From contig FJOG01000001.1 of NCBI GenBank assembly GCA_900073065.1, forward strand, positions 378,793-442,792: a stretch of DNA of 64,000 nucleotides. The letters are read 5' to 3'. The notes under the pieces were generated by a model. It was not told the origin of the DNA and made no database searches. It worked only from the letters and a program-made list of their open reading frames with translations. Shown here one piece after another: positions 24,701 through 35,790 of the stretch. This DNA comes from Phialocephala subalpina. Taxonomy: Eukaryota > Ascomycota > Leotiomycetes > Helotiales > Mollisiaceae. Both the position numbers and the translations under genes were made by a program. Numbering within the stretch: position 1 is the stretch's first letter; every line of letters starts with the position of its first letter.

Positions 24701-27110
24701 ATGAATCCGTTCCAAGCTGGGCGAAAGATCCCGACCTTCAGAAAAGTTTACTTGCGCAAGAGACTATGGATCCTACGGCAATATTTAGACATGCAGACTC
24801 CCCAAGCATGGATGAGCTCTTCGGTAGACAGAACCATCGATCCGACGAATCTCAGGCGCCCATAAAATCGGGACAGGCAATCGACGCGAAAGCTAATCTC
24901 GAAGTCAAAGAAGACAAGAAAGCCGATGGAGAAAGCGATGCTAAAGAAGATATCGACGCTGAAGAGGAAAGCGAAGAGGACGAAGACGATGCTGGAGAAG
25001 AAGAGCAGGCTATTACCGTAAGTTCATTCATTCTCATTTTTTAGGGCCTAGGTACTTGAGAGATTTGATCGCACCTACATACCGAACACCAAACTGACAT
25101 GGTATTAGGGCTCCCGCATGAAGCGTAGACGCGAACGGCAAAATCAATTCCTTGATGTGGATGCTGAGGTCGATGAAGAGGCAGATAGAGAGACCTCGTC
25201 ATTGAAAATGATTCCTCCTGCTACAAACATTCCGATTCACACGCCTCCGGGTAACGTTGGACCGGGGCAGAAGCCACTCACGGGAACTAAGGAATACCAA
25301 GAGTATCAGAAGCAACTTTTTGCAACTGTCCCATCATATACACCACATGGCGACACGAAATCTTGGGCTTATCCACAGCCCATTGAACTCAATCCTACCC
25401 AAATCGAGCAACAGAAACAAGCTGCAAGGGATTATAAGTTATCTCTCATGCCTGGACATGACCCGGACAGCAAAGAGAGCAATGAGGCTCACAGCAAAAA
25501 ACTTCAAGAGTATCAAATGTCTCTCATGACTTTGTACTGTGGCAACCCCACCAGAACCACCAGAAAAAAGATGTATCGCATAAACAACAAGGACAAGCAT
25601 ACCGCTTCGAGTCCCTCGAATATGGGGCAGCCTCCTGCTCTATTATCTCAGGACACAGATCCTACCATGCCACTCGCCAAATATCCTGCTAACCTGGACG
25701 TATTGCAGGACTTTGATTTTGATGCCTTCCTACACAATGATTCGAATCCGGGTTGCGAGTTCCAATTTTCAGAGCTCTCGGATGCTGATCTGGACGCCTC
25801 GAAAGATGAGAAAGAGGACAAGTCAGCCAAGTCAAGTGAAACACGTCAGGCTGTCCCGAGTTCGACTGCTAGCCCCACAAGGAAAGATGATGTTCTTTTC
25901 GTGAACGAGAAGCAGTTCCATCGCATCATCAAACGCCGTATGGCAAGGCAGCAACTTGCGGACCAACTGGCGACGAAGAGGCGTAAGATAGGGTCGCCTT
26001 CTACATCCGAAAGAGAAGCTCGTGACCAGCGCGAAGGCGAGGCAAATAGGCCAGATACCCAAATCACCGCGGTTGCACGGAACAATGATACCAAGCAAGA
26101 AATGCAGGAGCCTTCACCTGCTACCTTACCTTTCCGTCCTGCCCGCTCAAGCACGTACCCGGCTCTCAGCCACCTCTCGCCCGCTCAAACCAGCAAGTTG
26201 TGGTGGCAGGCGTATATCTCTCTTGTCTCAACCTCTTCTCCCGAATCACTTGTCTTTACCACGATAAGGAACTGTCTTAAACATGAGCTGGGAGCTCAAG
26301 CAGCGATGCCCGCATCAGACGACATCTGCAGCATGCGGGTTTCAAGCAGTGTCCGACGACTCGAGAAGGCAATGCATCATGACAAGCCTCAGCTAGCGAA
26401 AGTGTTGGAAATTAGAAGCAACATTCTGAGAATTGTAACGACTGTCGACGAGCAGTTGGGTCTGGAGATCGCGACCTTGGGTTGGAGTTGTGTTTACATT
26501 CTGCTCTCTGTAAGCCTCCCATTTCCCTCTCCAAACACACGACCAAAGACTAACTACCCCGCAGCTTTACGAAAAAGTCCTCAATGCCTCTCCTCCTACA
26601 CAGATACCCGCAACCTGTCTTCAGGCATCCTATTCTCATCTAGAAACCGTAGTCGCAATCATCGCTCGTTACGCCGTGATGGAGAACCTCTACCAGCAAT
26701 CCGGAGGCGCACTGTCCCTCAAACCCGAATACCGCGCGGCATTGATCTCGCTATGTTCGGACATACTGACATATTTCGCTACGGCATTCGCATACGCTGA
26801 ACACGAATTAAATCCCAAAGAGCAAGAAAGAGAACTGGGCGAGGTACGAGACTTGTTGAAACCCCTCTCCTTGGCAGAGGGTGGTTGGCAAGGGAGTCTG
26901 CAAAAGTGCGGATTCTTGGTTGAGCTCATCAAGCAGAAAGATATTGCCTGTCAAGGATTCAAAGTCGTGGTTGACACGAAGGAAGAGTCTAGTGATGAGA
27001 GTGAGAGTGATGAAGCAGACGTCGAGGATGTGAGTGATGAGGACTGGGAGCGGATCGAGAGCGCCGAAGTCAAGGTGGAAGTCGGGGTGGAAATGGACAC
27101 AAGTGTTTGA
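21747..27110 (+). CDS. Large mosaic protein: STAND-type N-terminus plus half NF-YA domain
   Basis: Six exons: 21747-22192, 22245-23041, 23092-23383, 23445-25017, 25109-26509 and 26565-27110. All junctions are consensus and in phase, giving 1684 aa. Residues 1-150 (MDPLTAIGAVASIWQIAQAA) match the fungal N-terminal domain seen on STAND/NACHT proteins, but no P-loop follows. The middle is serine-rich, then proline-rich (PPPPPMSPP), then acidic. Near residues 1090-1185 come repeats of the EYQKQL/DYKLSLM/EYQMSLM kind, found in several uncharacterised fungal proteins. Near residue 1297, LFVNEKQFHRIIKRRMARQQ closely resembles helix A1 of NF-YA/HapB, but the DNA-contact helix (YLHESRH type) is absent. 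The C-terminal 280 residues are helical with an acidic tail. The biochemical role is unknown; binding an NF-YB/NF-YC dimer without DNA contact is a plausible inference. Confidence 0.75.
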
Positions 27111-27582
27111 GGGCTATGTTGTGGAACCAAAGTGTTGTGGCATCAGGTATGTCATATGATTTCGACGGCCCAGCATGCTACAAGCGTTGTTCTCATCAAG
27201 ATGCGGCAATTGAAAGAGGGTGGTCAAATTTACTGTAATTCTGACAGAGTTCGTTTCGCTTAGGGGTTCGACTATGTTACGGGGCTTCAGCGTGACCATG
27301 GACGGAGAGCTAGGAATAATGCGTCTTGAAAATTATAAACCTCTCTTCCTTCTCATCGGCGATCATGCCTGTTGTCGGCAAGTGCTGCATGTGCCCACTC
27401 AGTCGGTATATTTAAGCTTAAGCTTACACGAGGGCCACCCCTCTCACCCACGTATCCGGAAGCTCCCGTGGTATCTTGCATTACCTCGTGTTATAGTTCT
27501 CACTGGGACAACTGGCAGTTCTCATCCAGTAAAATTGGAATTCATCGCATCCTCCAGCTCACGAGGCAAGCGAACGCAAGCC

Positions 27583-27612
27583 ACATGGCGTGTCCATGGC
27601 GTGTCCATGGCG
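27583..27612 (+). repeat. 12-bp direct repeat, about 2.5 copies
   Basis: CATGGCGTGTCC occurs twice in tandem followed by a half copy. It is intergenic. Confidence 0.75.
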
Positions 27613-28079
27613 TCGATGCGGGGTCGTGAATGGCCGACAGTTCAGCCCTCCCGGACTGCGCCCCGCACTTTACTCATGCCAACTCCCCAGAACTCCAAAA
27701 TTAGATAAGGCTAAATAGTTCGTGACTGTCTTGCCGGGCGAGAACATCAGATGGCCATACAAGCCACGATGGGCGATCATATGAGGCTCTTGGAGGATTG
27801 CGCTTTTTTGCTTTTCAGACGAATATCTTGGGCTTTCGTTGCCTCTGGTTGGTCCATCTATTTGCATCGTGAGGTGTTGGCAGGATCATGGCCACCACCA
27901 GAGTAAGTGCCCGGAGGTGAGAAAACTATGTTTGCTAAGAGAAATACTGTCATTGATCGTAGACCTGAATACGAAGATCCTCCAGGTTGACACAACATGG
28001 TAAGGTGCGAGTGTCTTAGGTAGACACAGCTTCGAGGCTGCTGTCCTTGCTCTGCTATGTAGGACAAGGGGTATCTGGA

Positions 28080-28090
28080 CTATTATATAA
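28080..28090 (+). promoter_or_regulatory. TATA-like box of the But2-like gene
   Basis: TATTATATAAG stands about 138 nt ahead of the start codon. The following leader is CA-rich (repeated CAACA/ACAAAC), which is common in highly expressed fungal genes. Assignment is by consensus and position only. Confidence 0.45.
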
Positions 28091-28227
28091 GATCTTCAAT
28101 CCCAACTGTAGATCGATCTTCACTCTGCATCATACAGCAAGCTCTTTATTACAAAAAACCAACTTCACCTCTTATCCATACAATCCTACTCCAACAAACA
28201 CAACAAACAAGACGACAAATCCTCACA

Positions 28228-28860
28228 ATGCGCACCTCTACAGCAGCCTTTACCCTCCTCTCCCTCCTCGGCGTCTCCTCCGCCGCTCCCACACCAGTCG
28301 AGCTCGCCCCCCGCTGCGGAACCACCGTATTCCCCACCTTCCTCCAACAACTCACCGAATCCTCACCCTCCACCGTCCAAACCAACACATTATCCACCAC
28401 CGGCGATTTCCACGTCTCCCAAACCGTCACCAATGGCCTCGTCTCAAACCGAATCTACCAAATCGTCGCCTTCGAGGGCATCCCCTCTACAGCTTACGGA
28501 TGCCAATTAAACGTCGTCTTCCCTCCCGCATATCCTATCACTTCGACCGGAAATCCCGTTCTCAACGTCACGACGCTATACAGCGGTGCTCCGGGGAGTA
28601 TCGTGTATCCTAATGATTGGAGTTGGGCGAAGTTCTATCCTCCTACCAGCCCACCTGAGGGCCAGGGATTGTTTGGGACTGTGACGTTTGCGCCGGGGCA
28701 AAGCACTGTTATTAATAGTGAGACTTGTGGGCAGAATCTTGCGTTCCAGTTTGAGGTTGCGAGTTGGGTTGGGACGACGAGTGGGGTGGAGTTTAATGAG
28801 TATGTGAATAAGTTGAATGGTGCAGGGTTGGCGGGTGTTTATTTGACTTATGGGTGTTAG
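28228..28860 (+). CDS. Secreted But2-domain-like protein, 210 aa
   Basis: An intronless gene whose product starts with a clear signal peptide (MRTSTAAFTLLSLLGVSSAA). The mature part matches the secreted 'ubiquitin 3 binding protein But2 C-terminal' family that is abundant in ascomycetes: QIVAFEGIPSTAYGCQLNV, then FPPAYPITSTGNPVLNV. The family name comes from one yeast protein; a ubiquitin role for secreted members is not established. Cysteines at the mature N-terminus, in the middle and at the last residue suggest disulfides. Small size, secretion and high expression signals would fit a cell-wall or effector-like protein, which is inference. The 5' half uses C-ending codons and the 3' half much more G/T at third positions, an odd split. 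Confidence 0.82.
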   Translation: MRTSTAAFTLLSLLGVSSAAPTPVELAPRCGTTVFPTFLQQLTESSPSTVQTNTLSTTGDFHVSQTVTNGLVSNRIYQIVAFEGIPSTAYGCQLNVVFPPAYPITSTGNPVLNVTTLYSGAPGSIVYPNDWSWAKFYPPTSPPEGQGLFGTVTFAPGQSTVINSETCGQNLAFQFEVASWVGTTSGVEFNEYVNKLNGAGLAGVYLTYGC

Positions 28861-29962
28861 TGTAGAAGGCGCGAAGGAGGGTGGGATGAAATGGGATGAG
28901 GGGTGACTGACTGGAGTCAAAATTTGTTTTATTGTTGGGTCTGCATAGCGTTTGGGTTTGGGATTGGGCTCTGGCTTGGGTAGTGCATTCCTTAAATTTC
29001 TGCATTTGAAATTAAATATTTATATCAACTCAGTTGCGATAGTGTGAGTCAAAAGGTAGCGTGGGAGGTAGGCTTATCCATCCATGGCCACTTCGTAACT
29101 CTCGACTCCCCGATTTCTGGTGTATAGTCCCTCTCACGCAACTGATCGCACTCGACTGACAAGCAAGTAGCAATAGCAAACATGGTAACATTGTTGAAGC
29201 TCCGAATAATGCGATGTGAAACAAAAGTCTTACCTATTTCTGGTGACCTAGATAGGAGGAATTAGACGTGACGGGTGCTCCCGGATGACGCTCATGTCAG
29301 GTGAGCAGCCTCCTTGTAAGATTAAGCTTAAATATACCCATTGGTTGAAACTCTCTATCACTTGCCGATCTGATACGAGAACTCAATTTCAATCGATTTT
29401 TGGTCCCGAGGGAAGTAGAAACGTGTGTAAAGACCAAGCCAAGAACAGGCCACTCTTGCGAAAACTTTCAGTAGACTTCAAGATTTATCTCCACAAGTGA
29501 GGTCAAGTAAATAGTCAACACGAACAAAACTGTAAACAGGCAAATTTGGAAAGTATACGGAAATCATCATACCACCTTCCAGTACCGTGTGGTTCGAGAC
29601 GAGGAAAGGTTCGTCAGACCTGAACTCTCTTGGCGCTGACACCTCTTCTCTCTTCCCTCCTCTTTCCCTTTATCCGCATGCTCAAATCCCCACCGTATCC
29701 CGTATCCCAAGACATCTCAATCTTCGTTGTACAAGACCGTACCAGCAAGTAATCAGAGCACTAAATACGTGGTCGTTGACGTTGGCAAGAAACAATTCCC
29801 GACGGTCTGGGGAAAAGGCCTTGGCCCCCCACTAGCCCAACTCTAAAAATATCCCTGCCAACAACCCGGTTCCCACCCCTCACTCACAACAATTCAACCT
29901 CTCTTTAACCTCGTGCCCTCAACACAGCCGGATCCTTCAGCCTTCACCACGAGGCCGGCACA
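28861..29962. other. Intergenic, nothing recognised
   Basis: Short overlapping frames only. The last 150 nt is a pyrimidine-rich, CA-rich leader typical of the region just before a fungal start codon (the peptidase gene begins at 29963). Confidence 0.45.
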
Positions 29963-30896
29963 ATGGGTTCCATTGCTGAGGTACCGCAGACCTCGGACGA
30001 GGACAGGAATGAGGTTACCGTGTTGGTTACTGGGTTTGGGGTACGTATCGCTATCTCTTCCGTTATCGCTGGTCGCATGTGCAATTGCAACTCCACTCTT
30101 CCAACTACCTCTATTGCAAAACTTCCTCCTCTCTCTCAATGCCCTCAGATCTACGAGCAATGTATGCTAATATATTGAACAGCCATTCCGCACCCAAAAC
30201 CCCATAAACCCCTCTTGGGAAATCGCCCGCCACCTCCCACCCTTCCTCCCTCCCCCCTCCCTAGCCCCCGCCAATTCACTATCCATCCTCACCCCTCCCC
30301 CAGTCCGAATCCTCGTCCACCCAGAACCCATCCGCGTCTCCTACACCACAGTCCGCTCTCTCGTCCCCTCACTATGGGAGGGCCGAAAAATCGATTTCTG
30401 TATACACATCGGCATGGCATCCGGTCGAAAATTCTACAGCATAGAAAGAAGAGGCCATCGAGACGGCTATTTCATGAAAGACGTCGATAATGAGTTCCTA
30501 GCCGATGAGTCTGCCCAAAAACAACTGGGTTCCGACTGGATATGGCATAATCTCCCTCACGAACTGTTATCCTCTCTCGACGTGGATGATGTATGGAAAC
30601 GATGGCGCCTCAATCTTTCTGAGAAAACACAAGGAGGAAAAGAGATGGATGTCAGGATAAGCGAGGATGCGGGGAGGTATTTATGTGATTTTATCTATTT
30701 TTCCTCATTGGCGGAATTGGAGAGGAAGGGAGAGGATAGGAGGGTGTTGTTTTTACATGTCCCGGTTGAGGCGGATGAGAGTAGTGTGAGGAGGGGAGTG
30801 GAGATTACGGTTGAGTTGATTAGGGCGGTTGTTGTTAGTGGGATGATGGGGGAGGTGAAGAGGTTGGTGGAGGAGGGGAAGGGGAAGAGGGATTAA
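29963..30896 (+). CDS. Pyroglutamyl peptidase I (C15 family), two exons
   Basis: Cytosolic cysteine peptidase that removes N-terminal pyroglutamate from peptides. Exons are 29963-30040 and 30183-30896, giving 263 aa. The 142-nt intron (GTACGT donor, GAACAG acceptor) joins TVLVTGFG to PFRTQNPINPSW, the family's start motif G-F-G/x-PF...NPSW. Catalytic residues fit the C15 triad: Glu114 in FYSIERR, Cys194 in GRYLCDF and His218 in LFLHVPVEADE. IHIGMASGRKF precedes the glutamate as in the family. The second exon begins C-rich and ends G-rich (long GGGGAGG runs), so its third-position composition drifts along the gene. Length is slightly above bacterial homologues. Confidence 0.92.
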
Positions 30897-31549
30897 GATG
30901 GATAGTGTTGAGGGTGGTATATAGGTGTTGGGAAGGAGGACATATATAGGAGATGGTAGGGAATGAGTGGTATGTAGATTGTGATTTGATTTAGCGGGCA
31001 GCATTTGGATGGCCAAAAGCGTAATTAATAATATTGATATTGCTAAACCCCGCTATGTTATATGCTCTCGTGGACATCTGACCCTCCGTAAAGTCCCAAT
31101 TGCAAGATGGACATTGGCCAAGTAAGCGTGCAATGAGTTGGTGACCCTCGGAGCAAGGCTTCCGACTCCGCGATGAATGTCCGGCGTCTCATGGGATAAT
31201 ATGTACGGTGTACCAAACCGTCTATCAAGTAAGTTGTGCCCATTTTCCAGCAAAACCGTCACCATACTCTTGTGAGACATTTGAGTCTTCATTGTCCCGC
31301 AATTCTGGGACATTGTATTCGGCAAATGCACTCAGTATGGTTCATGCACCAGGTCCATGATTGGGCCTCGTAAGACACCCTTGCCCCGGTCCGTGGATGT
31401 GGAAGTAGCATATTGGGAAGCCGCTAGTATCATTGCCTTCTTTGACGCGATTTCGAGGATCGGAGCCAACGCGACGACGAGCAGGTTCTTTTTGGTGTTC
31501 GCTCTCTCGGAAAACAAGCCAGTCCTCGAGGAAATCGGGATACCTGTAT
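30897..31549. other. Intergenic, nothing recognised
   Basis: 653 nt between the peptidase 3' end and the 3' end of the first BTB gene (convergent). No supported coding frame. Confidence 0.45.
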
Positions 31550-32626
31550 TCAAATCGCGGTTACTACTCTTCCCAGGATTCCAAAAAGCTCAGACAATAT
31601 CCTAGGTGTATCGGAACCTGCAAAATCCCAGAAGCAAAAGATTGACTTACAATTCCATCTGCTTTGTGATTTCCTCGACATCCTTACTTCTGGTCGTGAG
31701 ACGGTCATATGCCATCAAGGCGGTGTAGAAGCGGTAAAGCTTGTTCTTGGGACTCTTTTCTGTATAAGCAAAAACTCTTTTGAGGTCGACCAATGAGGTA
31801 AGGGTCTGGTTGTCGTTTTTGAGTCGGTCCTGGAGGACATCAATCGCAATGTCCCTCAACCCGTCTACTTCGAATGTGTCCGCAAATCGATACAAGTGGA
31901 AGCACTCCTCGTATGTTCGAACCCGGTCAATAATCGCTTTCCGTTCCCGGTAAAGGAGATTGACGAAATCCTGGGCATTTGCGCTCCAATGACCGCCCTC
32001 GAGATCGTTGAAGTACAGCTCGTGGCGAATGTCCGCAGCGGGCAGGGTCGCCTGGAACTCGAGTCGCTCCTTCAAGACTCTCGAAGCTTTGCAGACCAGA
32101 TTCTTATGTGCCGAGAACTTGATGCAAGGTCTCGAAAACTTGCTGCTACCAAAGATCGTGACGAATTCAGTGCCCATCTTCCTAGACAATGTCAGTGGCA
32201 TGTTCGCGCTGCAGAGCGACATATAATGTTTAGCACTTTCAATCTCGCAACCTTTCCTAGACTTCCACTGCCATTGGGAAATGGCTGTACTTGGCTAAAT
32301 CTATGACAGCAACTCGTGCAGGGTCAAGGCACGGCTAGGACGTTGAAAATACTGACTAGGCAGCCTCGAGAGCCACGTGAAGATAAGAGGACTCACTCGA
32401 TGAAAGGAGCATCCTCATCCATGGCAGGAAGCTGTCTCTCTTGCCAGTCTTCTCTCATAGATGGAGGTATGATGGCTAGATCGGGAGAAGGGCTGGGCTG
32501 CTGTAAGCCTTGCTGAGACACCGCACCGCGGGATGGATTCTCCTGCTCACGAGTTCGAGATCTCAGTACTTGTGAGTTCGCGACGGTTTGCGATTCTTTT
32601 CGTTGGCGCTTGAGAGATGGTACCAT
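31550..32626 (-). CDS. BTB/POZ-domain protein A, three exons
   Basis: Exons are about 32626-32397, 32181-31651 and 31601-31550, giving about 270 aa. The first exon encodes a disordered segment rich in Ser/Arg/Gln. The second holds the BTB fold: EFVTIFGSSKF, then KFSAHKNLVCKASRVLKERL, a variant of the family's lVHk..Lc..S..f. It is followed by a C-terminal helical part (FVNLLYRERKAIIDRVRTYEE, LYRFADTFEVDGLRDIAIDV). The start codon is uncertain: an in-frame ATG exists up to 32815. The 3' splice (GTAAGT to CCTAG, 49 nt) was preferred over a 33-nt alternative. It is a tandem paralogue of the next gene, with the same exon plan and same intron phase. Fungal proteins of this class are mostly uncharacterised; substrate-adaptor function is only possible. 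Confidence 0.72.
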
Positions 32627-33455
32627 TGCGTGCACCGAGTTGTTTGATGATGAATGAGTGTGAGCTTGAAGAGAGATGTTTGCTTCGAGGTGAGGAAGGG
32701 GCGTCGCTAGCATCATATCCGAAGCGAGATCACCCAACGTTCTTCCTCGATTGGGACACTTTGCTGAGGTCAATTGACTCGAAAGCATCCCCGAAATAGT
32801 TCTTAACTTAACCAACTTTCTAAGGCATTATCATCTGTTCATGGCTTCAACATCTCATATCGTTGTTGGAACATCTCGGTTTCACGTGACTGGGATACTT
32901 ACAGACTCGATGACTCCGGTGCGGGTAGAGCGTGGGCTCTGTTCGGCATCGAAGAGCCATCATGATATGGCTAGCCATAGATTCCTGTTGGGCAAGGTTA
33001 ATGTTTCTATCTTGCAGACTTGTTGGTAGACCCTGGACCTGGTCTCGATGCCACCATGAAAGCTGAAGAAACAATGCGCATCATCGATCAAAGCATCAAA
33101 CACAGCGCGAGGAAAGATTACGGTGCAATTACAAGTTGATATTGCTAGACACTTCTTTTGGCTATAACATATCCCCACTCCATGTGCTGAAAGCAAACCT
33201 CTTACGCCCAGCTATCCTTTTGCCAGAGTAAAGATACCTGCGAATGTTAGTAATCAAGGTCTTCTTGCCTGGGAGGGATGACAAACCTCAAGATAAAGCT
33301 GACACAAACATAAATAACCCCCAGCAAATATCCCAGCGTAGCCGGGACAATGAACATGCAATCCTATGATTTTTTGCAGCCAACCCACTCCGACAAAGTG
33401 GCGGTGATATTGTCCTTCCATACTAGGGACATTCAGCGCCCCACCAGCTCTTCCA
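32627..33455. other. Spacer between the two BTB genes
   Basis: 829 nt that may include extra 5' coding sequence of BTB A (frame open to 32815) and the 3' UTR of BTB B. Nothing else recognised. Confidence 0.4.
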
Positions 33456-34456
33456 TCAGCAGTTTGGCGCAGTCAAACATTCCTCCAGCATATCATGAAT
33501 GTGAAAGGCGCAGACATGGAATCCATGGCCACTGACACGGTCGCGGACTCGATCCCTAGGATCATTACCCATGTTATGATATGTGGGCACGATAGGAGGT
33601 TCTGGAGATTCCGTGTGCTGGTAGATAAGATATTGTTTCAACAAATCTGGAACTTTGACCATCAAGGCATGGACTTCGGAAGGCGTGCGGTTTTTGTGTC
33701 GCAAAAGTTCATGCGTAATTAGAGCTGCGCAGAATCGACGAAGTTGGTCGTCTCGTGCCGTGTTCGCAAAGATATTTTCAATGTCCTCATTGGTGAGAGA
33801 CTTTCGGGTTTCTCTCAACTGATCTTGGATACCATCTATGGCGATATCCATTAATGTATTGACGCCGAATTTCGAACCGAAGAGGTAGAGCTCAACATAG
33901 TCCTTGTATGATCGAGAATGAGAGAGTGCCACGACCTCCTTCCTATCGCGGTAGAGCAAAGTGATGAAGTCTCGAACAGCTAGGTGCGCGGATTCGGGAA
34001 GGAACAGCTCGTTGGAATCGAGGAAATATTCATCTCTCCTTGCATTGCTGTCCAGCATCCTCTTAAGGACGGTCGAGGCGTTGCAGACCAAATTCTTGTG
34101 CGCCGTCAACTCAATGCGTTGGGGGCCAATGAGGAAATGAACGATCTCGGTTCCGATGAGCCTTGCAATGTTAGTAGGTAGATTGAGGGGGATCCGGACA
34201 ATACATACTCAGCAAATGACGGCCCAGGTGTATCAGATGCCGTGTTTCTCCTTAATGTCCCAGACGGCGTGGGTGATTCGGGCGTCTGGAACATCTCGAC
34301 AGCCCCCAGTTCTGAAAGTAGGGTCGAAGATGGACTCTGGAGTTCTTCAAAGTCGTCCAAGTCTGGGAGTGGCTGCGTTCTCCGAAGGCTGTTTGACATT
34401 CTGACATTCGCAGGTTGAAGGTAGGCGTTTCTGGGGTGCTTGCTCGAGGACTGCAT
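33456..34456 (-). CDS. BTB/POZ-domain protein B, two exons
   Basis: Exons are 34456-34209 and 34161-33456, giving 317 aa. Exon 1 is a disordered leader (SNSLRRTQPLPDLDDFEEL). Exon 2 begins inside the BTB fold (LIGTEIVHFLIGPQRIEL, TAHKNLVCNASTVLKRML) and continues with the helical extension FITLLYRDRKEVVALSHSR and LYLFGSKFGVNTLMDIAID. The 47-nt intron has donor GTATGT, branch CTAAC and acceptor GCAAG; its position and phase equal that of BTB A intron 1, supporting tandem duplication. The C-terminus differs from BTB A and ends in a His/Cys-containing stretch (HVCAFHIHDML). A longer N-terminus from an ATG at 34633 is possible. Function is unknown. Confidence 0.78.
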
Positions 34457-35790
34457 TGCCAGCGGCTGGTCTGGGGCGAGAGGTTGATGTCGATGGAGAG
34501 AGGTTGTGTGTTGAAGAAGTGAAGTTATCTCGTCTGGGCGGAAGATAAAAAGCGGGGCAAGACCTTCGCAACGTACCTTCCCACCACGATGGGAAGGTTC
34601 GCACTTGCCACCCTCACATTCTTCACCGTCCAAGCATCAACCTGACGACACCTACAATCCAGCCCAATTTCCGACTTGCGCCATAGAAAAGTTCCTAGCA
34701 TCAAGCAAGCTAGCTTCAGGTTTGAGCTCGAGATTCCTTCAACAACCTGCGTCTGCATGATTGCAAGAATGGGGCCAGAAGCATTCCTTCCATGCAGTCA
34801 ATTTTCATCTCACAAAGTACCGCGAAGAGTATCATAGCATGCCAGTAGAAATACCAATGTGACAGCAATCGCAGACTCACATGGAGTATGGAAGGTCTTT
34901 CAACCATGCGATAGCCAGCTTTAGCATAAAGGCCATCAACACCATGAGACCCCGAACCCCGTAACGCTTTCAACGCTCCCGAATTCTGAATAGGTGATCA
35001 TTAATACAAGTTGAGCTTCTCGGCTTGACAGAATTCCATCTTTTCGAAGGCTTGCACATTGCATTGGAAATGCACCGGCTATCGATCGGGAACCTGTGTT
35101 ACCTGACTGTAAGATCTCTCGCAAGTAAGTCTCGCAGTTCTTACAAATCAAAGAATTCTAAAAAGAGACAATGAGGCAGAAATGGAAGACTCTTAAGATG
35201 CAGTGAGAAGTTTAAACCTTTCTTGTCTTGCAGATTGTGGAGACCGGTGTGAGAGGGGTTGTGGGATGCAGATCGATGAAGACATGGGGACCTAATTCGA
35301 GATTCTTCAACAAAACATCTTCTTCACTTGATGCCTCTATCGAGCCAAAGTCCTTAAGCTTTACCCCTTATCGCAATATCGGAGGACTATCTGCTCAATG
35401 TAGATGACGATGGCATGGTACTCGAACTCTGAACAGCAGTCGGGATATCATTGGGTTATTCGTTAGGGCTCATCTCACGTCAACACCTGGTGATGCGATA
35501 CTGCATGAGAGCAGTCGCAAAGCTAGCCTATCTCGGTGGTAGCAGATTCATTAATTCGAAGGTTACTTTTGGTGTTACTGGTCAAAGAAGACGAGACGAA
35601 GATGTTTTACCTCTCCTTCCGGAAAATCGGCAAGTTCTGGGCGGTCTGGGATGGCAGAATATTGATTTCAAAGCTTCACCTTGTGTGCTAATTGTTCAAT
35701 CTCACTCCTCAAGTTGTATATATTCTGCTCTTTTCTTGCATTTCCTTGTTCGTACACCACTTCTATTCATTCCGTTAATCTGCGAGCACA
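34457..35790. other. Intergenic / 5' regions of BTB B and the OYE-like gene
   Basis: The two genes diverge here, so both promoters lie in this 1.3 kb. No frame with a recognised motif. A leader with a pyrimidine-rich end precedes the ATG at 35791. Confidence 0.45.

Larger units (their letters stand above)
27111..28227. other. Intergenic with a short tandem repeat
   Basis: No supported gene. A 12-nt unit (CATGGCGTGTCC) repeats about 2.5 times at 27583-27612. A TATA-like TATTATATAAG lies at about 28080-28090, 138 nt before the But2-like start, and may be its promoter element. Confidence 0.45.

Noticed and set aside
27250..27300. tRNA-like GGTTCGA box near 27265
   Set aside because: No matching A box, acceptor stem or anticodon arm could be drawn around it.
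27220..27708. 162-codon plus-strand frame in the intergenic region
   Set aside because: Residue composition looks random, it overlaps a 12-bp tandem repeat, and no family resemblance was found.
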